DNA of 64,000 nucleotides from the NCBI GenBank assembly GCA_006937955.1, contig SSNP01000123.1, positions 1,096,083 to 1,160,082 of the forward strand. The letters are read 5' to 3'. The notes beneath the pieces are model-generated. The model was not told the DNA's origin. It ran no database searches and worked only from the letters and a program-made list of their open reading frames with translations. This document shows positions 36,028-44,726 of this stretch, piece by piece (position 1 is the stretch's first letter; the number at the start of each line of letters is the position of its first letter). The position numbers and the translations under genes are program-made. This DNA is from Pachypanchax playfairii (taxonomy: Eukaryota > Chordata > Actinopteri > Cyprinodontiformes > Aplocheilidae).

Positions 36028-36240
36028 TTAAAGGTACAGTATGTAAAAACTTTACAGTGAAATACTAACGCAACAGTCTAATGTCCCACAGATGTTAAAA
36101 GTAAAGTCACATTGTAACAGATCTTGATCACAGCTGGCTGGGTGGTCGCTAGTTTCTGTCATTTTAAAAACGCTGGTCCACACCAGAATCATTATTTACA
36201 CGTCCAGACTTCCTGGTTCCAACATTAAATGTGTTTGATC
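36028..36240. mobile_element. TTAA-ended MITE, family 1 (one end only)
   Basis: It begins TTAAAGGTACAGTATGTAAA and matches the reverse complement of 20500-20715: ACAGTCTAATGTCCCAC, GATCTTGATC, AGAATCATTATTTACA and AGACTTCCTGGTTCC occur in order. The copy stops near 36240 without the second end, so it is truncated. It sits inside the L1 remnant. Confidence 0.75.
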
Positions 36241-36580
36241 GTTTTAATTAGGTCATAACACTTCTTTTTACAAATACCTTTTGCTTAACAATTAGGTCAA
36301 GGATTATGAATTACACTGAAAGCTTAGAAGTCAAAGGAAAAAATAAACATATATCAAAATAATGTTACAGTATTACAAAAAAAAAATACTTTGAATATTT
36401 GTCCCATTTTGAGCATCTACACACCTAGGTCAGTAAAAAATAAAGAACAATAGAACCAGGATAAAGGTATAGAAATGTGCTTAACAATGGGCAAAATCTT
36501 GGTCTACACATAAGTGAGTAAATGATGGTAAATTTAAAGAGGCCATTTCATACAAATTTCAGGACTTTGTGGTTATTTCT
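36241..36580. other. unassigned AT-rich DNA between two insertions
   Basis: No recognised feature. It may be residual L1 or further MITE sequence. Confidence 0.4.
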
Positions 36581-36951
36581 TAAAGGAGAACGCCCGTTTT
36601 TTGCAATTGGGGCCTTATTTATTCTGTGAGATGTGTTTTACTCGTCATCAGTGGTACTTTTTTGCGATTCGGATTCGTCTCGGAGATTTTTGATTCACAC
36701 GGCAAACACCTAAACAAGCCAATAAACGAGAATAAACGAGAGTCAGTTGGGCCTGCGTTCGCCGCTGCGTTCGCCGCAGGCCCAACTGACTCTCGTTTAT
36801 TCTCGTTTATTGGCTTGTTTAGGTGTTTGCCGTGTGAATCAAAAATCTCCGAGACGAATCCGAATCGCAAAAAAGTACCACTGATGACGAGTAAAACACA
36901 TCTCACAGAATAAATAAGGCCCCAATTGCAAAAAACGGGCGTTCTCCTTTA
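36581..36951. mobile_element. 371-bp palindrome: 177-bp inverted arms, 17-bp spacer
   Basis: The arms 36581-36757 and 36775-36951 appear to be exact reverse complements. The spacer lies inside two direct copies of TGCGTTCGCCGC (36754-36765 and 36766-36777). The outer ends read TAAAGGAGAACG and CGTTCTCCTTTA, and the flanks are unrelated. Both strands carry the same 95-codon frame, differing only at the centre, which is a consequence of the symmetry and not evidence of a gene. The likely origin is a very young foldback MITE with TA or TTAA target. A transcript would fold into one long hairpin. Confidence 0.9.
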
Positions 36952-37003
36952 CGTAATATGAAACATTTTATATCTAAAAAATGTTAGGAAATACTGATTA
37001 ACT

Positions 37004-38042
37004 GACCTTTCAATCTGTCTGCATTAAAATTCAGCTGGTTCCGGCTCGTTCCGTCAGGCCTCGAGCAGCAGCTCGTTCATATTCATTATTCGGATATGCT
37101 GGACTCAGTTTGGCTAACAAACTAGCCTATGAGAGCAAGGTATACTATTTCCTGCCCCGCTGCATATGGCAATGTCACACATAGGCTACTCTCTTCCTGT
37201 TTGCTACGTTATGCTACAGCTTTTAGCCAGCTGCATGCTTGGCGTGGTTTCAACTGCGAGAGCTGCCGAATACTAACAAACAAAGGAGTTGTGATGAAAC
37301 AGATACAGGCCTTTCGAACTCAGGAGAACTCAGGTGTTATCGCCACCTGTGTAGTTTGAGAGATAAAAACTGAAAGAGAAGTTGTTGACCTGTTTTCACA
37401 CCCACTATGAAGGTAAGAACACCTGTGAAGCTAAAATATTCAACAGAAACCTTTGCAAAACTCAGACATTTCATCACATTTGCTGTACCTGTCAGCTGTC
37501 ACACACATTTAGTGTCAGAATAATGCAGCTTTCTGATTGGCTGAGGGTTTCTCAGCCTTACACACAATGGCAGGCCCATCCTTCCATCCTTAAAGAGGCC
37601 CTTCCATTAAAAACATTTTTTCTGATGTTTCTGTTGAATATTTTAGCACACAGGTGTTCTTACCTTCATAGTGGGTGTGAAAACAGGTCAACAACTTCTC
37701 TTTCAGTTTTAATCTCTCAAACTATGCAGGTGGCGATACAACCTGAGTTCGAACGGCCAGTACTTGTTTCGTCACAACTCCTTTGTTCGATAGTATTTGG
37801 CAGCTCCCGCAGTTCAAACCACGCCTAGCATGCTGCTGGCTAAAAGCTGTAGCATAACGTAGCAAACAAGAAGAGAGAACATCTGATGTTGCCATGCGCA
37901 GCTGGGCAGGAAACAAGTATGTCTTGCCCTCATAGTTTGTTAGCCAATCTGAGTCCAGCAAATTCGAATAATGAACATGAACGAGCTGCTGCTGAAGCCT
38001 GACGGAACCAGCCAAATTTTGATGCAGAAAGATTGAAAGGTC
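37004..38042. mobile_element. foldback element, about 1.04 kb
   Basis: The left arm (37004-37450) and right arm (37627-38042) are diverged inverted repeats of each other around a ~176-bp centre. The left starts GACCTTTCAATCTGTCTGCA, and the right ends with the matching complement at GATTGAAAGGTC. Shared internal words are GGTTCC/GGAACC with CGTCAGGC, TTTTAGCCAGC, AAGGTAAGAACACCTGTG, and CTAAAATATTCAACAGAAAC. No transposase is encoded. A single-arm relative is at 24683-25032. Confidence 0.85.
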
Positions 38043-38049
38043 CCAGCTA

Positions 38050-38790
38050 CATTAGAGGCATTGCCTTGCACTTTCCAAAATTCACCTTACCTAGAAACTG
38101 TCCTGAATTCCTCAAGTAAAGTCAGTAGTTTTTGGAGGCTAACCAATGGGGTTATAGATAACTTGGGGCATATCATTGGCATAAAGAGAAATTTTATGTT
38201 CAATCCACCCATGGAATATTCCTTCAATATCAGTACATTGTCTCAGAGCACTAGCTTGTGGTTTTCATTGTGATGGCAAATTAAAAAGGGGGACTATGGG
38301 CACCCTTGTCTTGTTTCCCATTCGAGTTCAAAGAAAGGGGATAGATTACTGTTTGTCTGCACAGGGTGCCATGAATATATAGTACTTTTATCCAAGATAT
38401 CATTTTTTTTTCCATAACAACATTTTTTGAGTGAATAAAATAAAAAGTCCCATCTCACCCCATCAAGTGAAATTGCAGTTTATAGATTATATTCAACAGT
38501 CATCTGGTATTAAAAAAAGAATATCTATTTTTTATAAAACCTGTTTGATCAGGTAATATGATGGTTGGTAAACACTTTCTAGATGACAGGACAGCACCTG
38601 AGCCAGGATTTTAGTGTATGTGTTCAGTAAAGAAATTGGACGATATGAGCCACAATCTAAATCATCTTTGTCCTTTTTTAAAAGTAGAGAAATTACAGCT
38701 TGATGCATTATTGGGGCAAAGATTGTGAGATGACAGATTATTCAAAGGTTAACTTTAGTAATTGTGTCAATAGAGTAGAATAGTAAATAA
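38050..38790 (-). mobile_element. L1-type LINE remnant, reverse transcriptase part
   Basis: The minus strand reads, from right to left, KKDKDDLDCGSYRPISL, LPDQTGFIKNRYSFFNTR, a degraded GCPLSP-like region, and LLTLLEEF. This is the order of reverse-transcriptase motifs in fish L1. An active-site ADD motif is not preserved. It should continue into 35250-36000 once the intervening insertions are removed. Confidence 0.75.
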
Positions 38791-38792
38791 AT

Positions 38793-39118
38793 AAATGGCA
38801 TGTACTTGTATAGCGCTTTACTCAGGTCCTACGACCCCCAAAGTGCTTCACACTACAGTATGTCATTCACCCATTCACACACACGTTTGGTGATGATGAA
38901 CTACACACATGTTTATAGCCACAGCTGCCCTGGGACACACACTGGAGAGGTTGCCAGACACCAGCGCTGCCAGACCCTCCAATTACCACCAAACAGGCAA
39001 GGTGGGTTAAATGTCTTGCCCAAGGACACAATGGCCAAGCGATCTTATCTCTGGGCAGAGCGGGGTTCCTTCTGGTTGCCAGATGACCCCCTCTACCACC
39101 TGAGCCACGGCCGCCCAC
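38793..39118 (-). repeat. tRNA-derived SINE, minus strand, near full length
   Basis: Minus-strand reading: GGGCGGCCGTGGCTCAGGTGG head with A box, then GATAAGATCGCTTGGCCATT, GTGTCCTTGGGCAAGACATT, GTGTGTCCCAGGGCAGCTGT, and the GCGCTATACAAGTACATGCC tail. This is the cleanest copy of the 3492/22843/43393 family. Confidence 0.88.
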
Positions 39119-41700
39119 CTGTAGATTGAGGTGCACTCATTTTCCCCCTAAGAACACTGAACAATCACACTAAACTGAAGATGGTAACAGTAAAAACCCC
39201 TGCATATAAGTCCACATGTAGTGCATACATGGTTTACTATGAGTAAATAAACTCAGAGAAGCTCCGACTTCTGCTCAACCTGTAGTAAATTCAACAATCT
39301 TCAAATGCAAAACGTTAAAATAAAACCCAAATGTTAAACATATGCTGTAATAGTAATGCAATCTTTGTGGAAAAAACTCCTATGCGTCCCCTTTTAACCA
39401 TAACAAACATTAAAGGTGGTAAAGACAATTTTGCCCTGAATGAGAAGCTCAACTGCTGTTTGTCATTTTTCAAGTAGTGCACATGCGCTGTAACCCCCCT
39501 CCTCATCTTGCCTTAATGGCAGAAAGACCTCCATTAGAAATTTGCGAAGAAATCCCTCTTTGTTTGTTTACTATCAGCATTGCTGGAGTTTTTTTTGTAG
39601 GACGCATCAACAGCCCCATTTCTGATTAATTAAATTGTAGAAGATCGTGTGTATCAGTGACTCTTTCAGTGGTGTGAAAATATTCTCTTCACACACACAC
39701 ACTCACATTCCAAAGAGCAACAAAGGATCAAAAGGCACTGCTTTTGGTGAATGTTTCGGTCACTTTCGACACCTTTACGACTGGATACCAAGCGATACCA
39801 AGCTTGAGTCAGACTCCCCACTGTAAAAGCAGGTTCTAATGCTATTCTGGTCTGAGAGCCTCTTTGAAGCTCACACACCCTGCCGATATAATTTAGGATA
39901 AGTGCTCGGATGTTTGTTTAAACCAACCGCCCCTGAACATCTGCTGGTGAGAAAGGATAAACATTTCTATGTTTAACCATTAAAGTTTCAAAGACCAGAC
40001 TCCCTACTTTAAAATACAACTCTGAGAAACGTTCTATTTCTCATTATCTGATCAACAAAGACCTCTCCTGATATCTCTGCCTGGCACCATCAGGCTAGTT
40101 CAAAGGAACTGTGAACACATGTTAAAGGAGTTTTATGTGCCCTGAGACCTTATTGACGCTCTGCTTTTAGGATGGTGAAGTGAACAGCACCCCCCCTTTG
40201 GAGCACCCATAGACCGTAGCACACAGAAACTCTGTTAATGATTTTGTTTTAAAGTAATGTGATCACACATTTAATATAATCAAAACTTTTTCTTACAGGA
40301 ACGGTATAAACCATTATCTTTGCTCTGAAGTAATGTTCACCCAGTTTAACTGACATATTGTGTTATAAAATGAAATGTTATGTTTGAAAACTATTTTCAG
40401 TGAAATTCTGATAATAAGCAAGTAAAGAGACATGTGACGCTACCTTTGTTTAATAAGTTATGTGAAACTGTTAAACTGATCAATAACTGTTAACCCAAAT
40501 TCCTCTAAACAGGAAATATCTATAAAAACACTTTGTTGTAAGAAAAGTACTTCTACCCTAATTAGTGCTACACTGTTTAGTGAATAAAATGAAATGTGTT
40601 TAAATTACTCTCTTCAGTAAGTTGCTATAAAGAGCAATGTAATCTAGATTAACTTTCAAATGATCTAAGCAATGCTTTGTTTAACCATACAGGTTTTATT
40701 ATGTTATGTTTAATTAACATGTGAATCCCTTCTTTATTACTCAGGAATAAATACTGACATATACAAAAGTAACATTATGTTATTAGAATAGGAAAATGCT
40801 GTTTGTTAATTCTTGTTAAAAGATACAATTGATGATAGTTGTAGTTTTCACAAAGAGTGGATGAGTAAGCGTTTTTAAATAGTTTAAGTGATCTGGAACA
40901 AATACCAGAGTTGAAGTCTTAAAATTAAAATTTCCAAGACGGATTCACAATTGGCTGAAGCCATTGAGACGGCCCCCCAGAGGCTAGCTTTACAGCCGTA
41001 TAAACTTACAACACTGTCTGCCGTCTCCATCTTAGATCTTCTTAGCTCTCTTTTTAGATTCATCTTAGCTTTCTTTTCATTTTTCCTCCTAAGTTTTACT
41101 TCTCAGCAGCTCGTTTTACTTTTACTAAGTTTTAAAGTCTTTACTCGTTTCATCATTTTTACCTCGTTTTTCGAGTTTTAATCTTTTTTGGATTTTACTT
41201 AACAAAACTTGTTTTGTTTGAAACATAAGTGTTTGTTTTAACACGCGATTTTTATATCTTCAGAGTTCATTTTTCTTTAAGTTCATCGCACACTCAAACA
41301 CGCAAAAGTATTTTATTTAAATAGTTTAATTCCACAAGAACGAGACTTTCACGTCACCAGCGGAGCCAAAGACTACAACTCCCAGAGTTCTTCCGTGGGC
41401 CTTCCGGCACAGCACGAGAAACCCCAGCGTCTGATTCCAAGATGAATTGGACAGCTATCTTCCTCTGGCAAGTAGATTCGGTGTACCGGGAGAACCACCC
41501 AGACCAACGAAATCTCACCAGAAACTGCGGCAAAACTTCTGCCTGTGGATGAACCATGTAAGGAATCAGTTTCATCTTATCCGTGACAAAACGGATTCTA
41601 AACATTTTGTGCTGGTGTCTCAGATGCCTGGAAGTTTTCATCCCACTCTTTTACTCTTTCCTCTCACTCCACTAAATGGTCTGCAACAGTACAACCTTCC
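39119..41700. other. unassigned intergenic DNA
   Basis: A TTAAAGGTGGTAAAGACA motif near 39410 looks like one end of another TTAA-type MITE. 40240-40900 is very AT-rich. 41010-41200 is a pyrimidine/T-rich stretch with repeated TCTTAGCT and TTTTACTT words. 41370-41640 is more GC-rich and could be part of an unidentified retroelement. No gene was recognised. Confidence 0.45.
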
Positions 41701-42247
41701 TTAAAGCTATAGTGCATAACTTCTGTCGCCCCCTAGCGGAATTTTGCGTTATTACAACAATGAAGCTGGCGCTTCCATATGACGTACGCCCACCTGTCCC
41801 CACCCACCCACCCCCCTTCCCCCAACCGCTATCCCTCTGCCGCTGTTATTCGCGATTCCACAACATTTTTATTCTGTTTGAATAAGGACAGCTGTTGAAA
41901 AAAGATGGACTCTTCGGAAGAACTTCCAGATAAGTGTGTCTCGGCCGTTTCTTTGGCTTCTCCGCCATGTCGCTTTCCCGTTCTGCCTGCACTCTGCCTC
42001 CTGCTACGAGACTCTCCGCTCGTCCTCCCCCTCCCTTCTTGTTGTGACGTAAAAGACGTAATTTCCTGCGCGCCAGCGCGGGAATGTCGCCGGTCGACAC
42101 GCAAAGTAAAAATTATATATATCGAAAAATACCGTGAGATGTTTGAGGAGCCGATCAGCTTAATCTGCATTGTGTCATCTCCTCTAATAGTGGCTTGGCT
42201 GAAACGGACATTCACGGACATGTAAAAGTTACGCACTATAGCTTTAA
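41701..42247. mobile_element. TTAA-ended MITE, family 3
   Basis: It begins TTAAAGCTATAGTGCATAAC and ends with the complement (GTTACGCACTATAGCTTTAA), giving inverted ends of about 24 bp with TTAA borders. It contains the CGCCCCCTAGCGG word common in fish MITEs. Reading frames of up to 135 codons on both strands show no protein family. Confidence 0.78.
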
Positions 42248-42664
42248 GTTTAAAATTCTCCCCCGTTGTAAAACACTAGTTACCATTTCCTCACCCACTC
42301 TTAACAGTTGTTTAAGATTCTTGAACGTTAGAAAAATCAACTTAAAATAACTGTACTAAGTCTGACGCCATTTCCGGTTCGTAGCTTCATATATCGTTGA
42401 TTTCATTAAATGTTTTATTTCGTTTATTTGTTTGTTTGTTTATTGGTCTGTCTTACTTGTTGATAAATAAATATTCCCCTTAATTTTAATTGGCTGATTC
42501 AGTGAGTTTTATGTGTGATTTGAGTCACTAACTGGACAGAACAAAGCGATCCCAGTACATGAGATTGAAATAATTCAATTAAATATTCTAATATTTAATT
42601 CCTTCCCAAGAAGGTGGTGCCCCTGGTAATAATGTAATAAAGAGGTAAACATTCATAATATGTA
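42248..42664. other. unassigned intergenic DNA
   Basis: T-rich, with a TTTGTTTGTTTGTTT run near 42427. No recognised feature. Confidence 0.45.
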
Positions 42665-42905
42665 TTCCCTACAATCCATCCATCCATTTTTTTCATACAG
42701 AGACAAACAACCATTCACACACAAACTCACGCCTAGGGACAATTTAGAGTTGCCAGTTAACCTCTTACATGTTTTTGGACTGAGGGAGGAAACCAGAGTC
42801 CCTGGTGAAAACCCACACATGCACAGGGAGAACATGCAAGCTCCATGCAGAAAGGCCCCAGCCCGGATTTGAACCCAGGACCTTCTCGCTGCAAGGCAAC
42901 AACCA
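42665..42905 (+). repeat. common fish interspersed repeat (CCATTCACAC... type)
   Basis: It contains GGGACAATTTAGAGTTGCCA, GAGGGAGGAAACCAGAGTCC, GGGAGAACATGCAAGCTCCA and ATTTGAACCCAGGACCTTC in order, a pattern familiar from many teleost genomes. The last motif resembles a retroposon 3' block. It is non-coding. Confidence 0.7.
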
Positions 42906-42917
42906 TCAGCAGCAGCA

Positions 42918-43036
42918 GCAAGGAGCGCATGTTTATTGCAGCTGGATGGGTCATCAAGGGGAGGAGGACTGGACTTGCCCCTGACACTGTTGATGCTATT
43001 CTGTTTGTTCATGATGCCAAGAAGATGTTTTTGTAG
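42918..43036 (+). pseudogene. hAT transposase C-terminal (hATC dimerisation) fragment
   Basis: The peptide SSKERMFIAAGWVIKGRRTG, followed by LAPDTVDAILFVHDAKKMF and a stop, matches the conserved end of hAT transposases (pattern SERxFSxAGxxxxxxRxxLxPxxVxxLxFL). Only this end remains; the zinc-finger and catalytic parts are absent nearby. Confidence 0.65.
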
Positions 43037-43123
43037 TCAAAATAAGGTCAAGTCTTACTGTTGGATCATGCTCAAAAAAGGGGGGCCAGGGCCGGGCTTG
43101 GGAATATAGGCCCAAGCAGGGCT

Positions 43124-43392
43124 CTACACAGAGGTAATAAAATTTGGGATCATCGCAATGGGTTGACCATTTAACTGCCAAAGCGCCTGACTCCTGGCCC
43201 GACACAGTACCTCAACACAGTCCTGATAGTAGTGCAGCTCGGCTATGATGGCATGAGGATTTCCACCTGGTCTTCTTGGTACAGGGCTCCTATGTGAGCA
43301 GTCAGCAAGGACATCTTTATCCATACTCAGGGCCTCAAGTAGCAACACTGAGATTGCTGTAGTGGTGCTCGAGTCTGGACCTTCTGATGGTA
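43124..43392 (-). pseudogene. L1 ORF1 protein fragment
   Basis: On the minus strand, PRRPGGNPHAIIAELHYYQD is followed by VEVLCRARSQALWQLNGQPI and AMIPNFITSV. This fits the C-terminal nucleic-acid-binding domain of L1 ORF1p (pattern RPhxVIhKL..YxxKexIL..AR....i.y.g..I.ifpDfs). The N-terminal coiled coil is missing. A SINE abuts it at 43393. Confidence 0.7.
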
Positions 43393-43652
43393 AAAAATGG
43401 TAAATGGCAGGCACTTGTACAGCACTTTACTCAGGTCCTACGACCCCCAAAGCGCTTCACACTACAGTTTTTTGTCATTCCCCCATTCACACACACGTTT
43501 GGTGATGATGAACTACACGCATGTTTGTAGCCACAGCTGTCCTGGGACACACACTGACAGAGGCGAGGCTGCCAGACACTGGCGCCGCCGGACCCTCCGG
43601 CCACCACCAAACAGACAGGGTGGGTTAAGTATCTTGCCCAAGGACACAATAA
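43393..43652 (-). repeat. tRNA-derived SINE, minus strand, head truncated
   Basis: The same family as 38793-39118: tail GCGCTTTGGGGGTCGTAGG region, TGTGTCCCAGGACAGCTGTG, CACTTAACCC-like block and GTGTCCTTGGGCAAGATACT. It stops before the tRNA-like head. Confidence 0.85.
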
Positions 43653-43989
43653 TCCTATAATCTGAATGTTGCATTTCCACATCTCAACATCCTGCCTTTA
43701 AAGTCATCACACTTGTCCTTCACATCTGACAGCTCCTTCTTTAAACCCATTACCATAGCTTGTAGCATAGTCATTCATTGCTCCACGTTGATAACCTACT
43801 CCCCCCCACCTTCACCACAGCCTGCACTTCATCCATTTCAGTGCACATTGTCGGCGTGCAGTTTCATTTTTATTGCTAGTATTTCAAACTTAAAGGGACT
43901 ATAAGTACTTTTAACAACAAATAAATGTACAGAACTGTAAAATTTCTTCTTTATACAAGCTCCAGCAATGTCCTGGTCGTTAGAAAGAG
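43653..43989. other. unassigned DNA with one TTAA-type MITE end
   Basis: TTAAAGGGACTATAAGTACT near 43891 resembles the left end of a TTAA-type MITE. The right end was not found, and the next element begins at 43990. Confidence 0.35.
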
Positions 43990-44537
43990 CCCTGGGGTCA
44001 TTTATAAACGGTGCGTACGCACAAAATGGGGCCTGAAAGTAGCGTACGCCACTTCCAAAGCAAAAGTTGGGATTTATAAAAAAACGAACTTGACTTGAAA
44101 ACGTGCGCACCTGTACGCCAACTCTGACCCGTGCGTATGGACATTTTGGAGACGAGGGGAATCAACGCAGTTGGTGAGGTGGTGAACTGCAGTCAGACTG
44201 CATATTACTCCACTCACACGTCATTTCACCTCACACCAAACATTAATTATAGATACGTGTTATTATAAACATTCAGAACAGCAATGATATGTATATTGCA
44301 CCCTTGTAGTGAGCTGTAGCTCTCCTAAAAACATGTTTTAATACTAAGAGAAATACATAAAATTAAGCTTCAAGGTAGAGTGTGATTTATAAAGGTGAAA
44401 TTGCTTACAACTGTGCATACTCATGGTTTTATACATCGGAAATTTTTTTGGCGTACTCAAACTTTTTGTTTTAGTAGGGTTTTGCAGGGTACTTTTAGTA
44501 GGGTTTCTATGCAATGTTTTATAAATGAGACCCCTGG
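43990..44537. mobile_element. MITE with CCCCTGG / ATTTATAAA ends
   Basis: The left end CCCTGGGGTCATTTATAAAC pairs with the right end TTTTATAAATGAGACCCCTGG. GTGCGTACGCAC and GCGTACGCC words follow the left end. There is no transposase. Palindromic GCGTACGC words suggest a Harbinger-like element, but this is not proven. Confidence 0.6.
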
Positions 44538-44646
44538 CTTTTTCACAGTGATTGTCTCTATTTGCATGTAAAATCACTTTATTAGTTTTTAATAAAGTTT
44601 TTTCGGGTCAAACAGACACAGTGTTTCCAGAGGCAGCTTAATGCGT
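44538..44646. other. short unassigned spacer
   Basis: AT-rich, ending in sequence next to the truncated 5' LTR. Confidence 0.4.
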
Positions 44647-44726
44647 CCCGACGTGGTCCTGCACGTCCGCTCCGCCCTCAGCCTCGGTCTGTCTCTCCTC
44701 CTCGATCCCTCGCACACCTGACCCGG
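44647..44726 (+). mobile_element. fragment of a Gypsy 5' LTR
   Basis: CCCGACGTGGTCCTGCACGT through CCCTCGCACACCTGACC matches 47351-47427 inside the 3' LTR with few changes. It lies directly beside the C-terminal reverse transcriptase coding region, so most of the LTR plus gag, protease and the polymerase core have been deleted. Confidence 0.75.

Noticed and set aside
36619..36913. A 95-codon gene on either strand of the palindrome
   Set aside because: The frames mirror each other because of the symmetry; there is no family similarity and no gene context.
41829..42236. 135-codon frame on the minus strand and overlapping frames
   Set aside because: Contained in the TTAA MITE, with overlapping frames on both strands and no family features.
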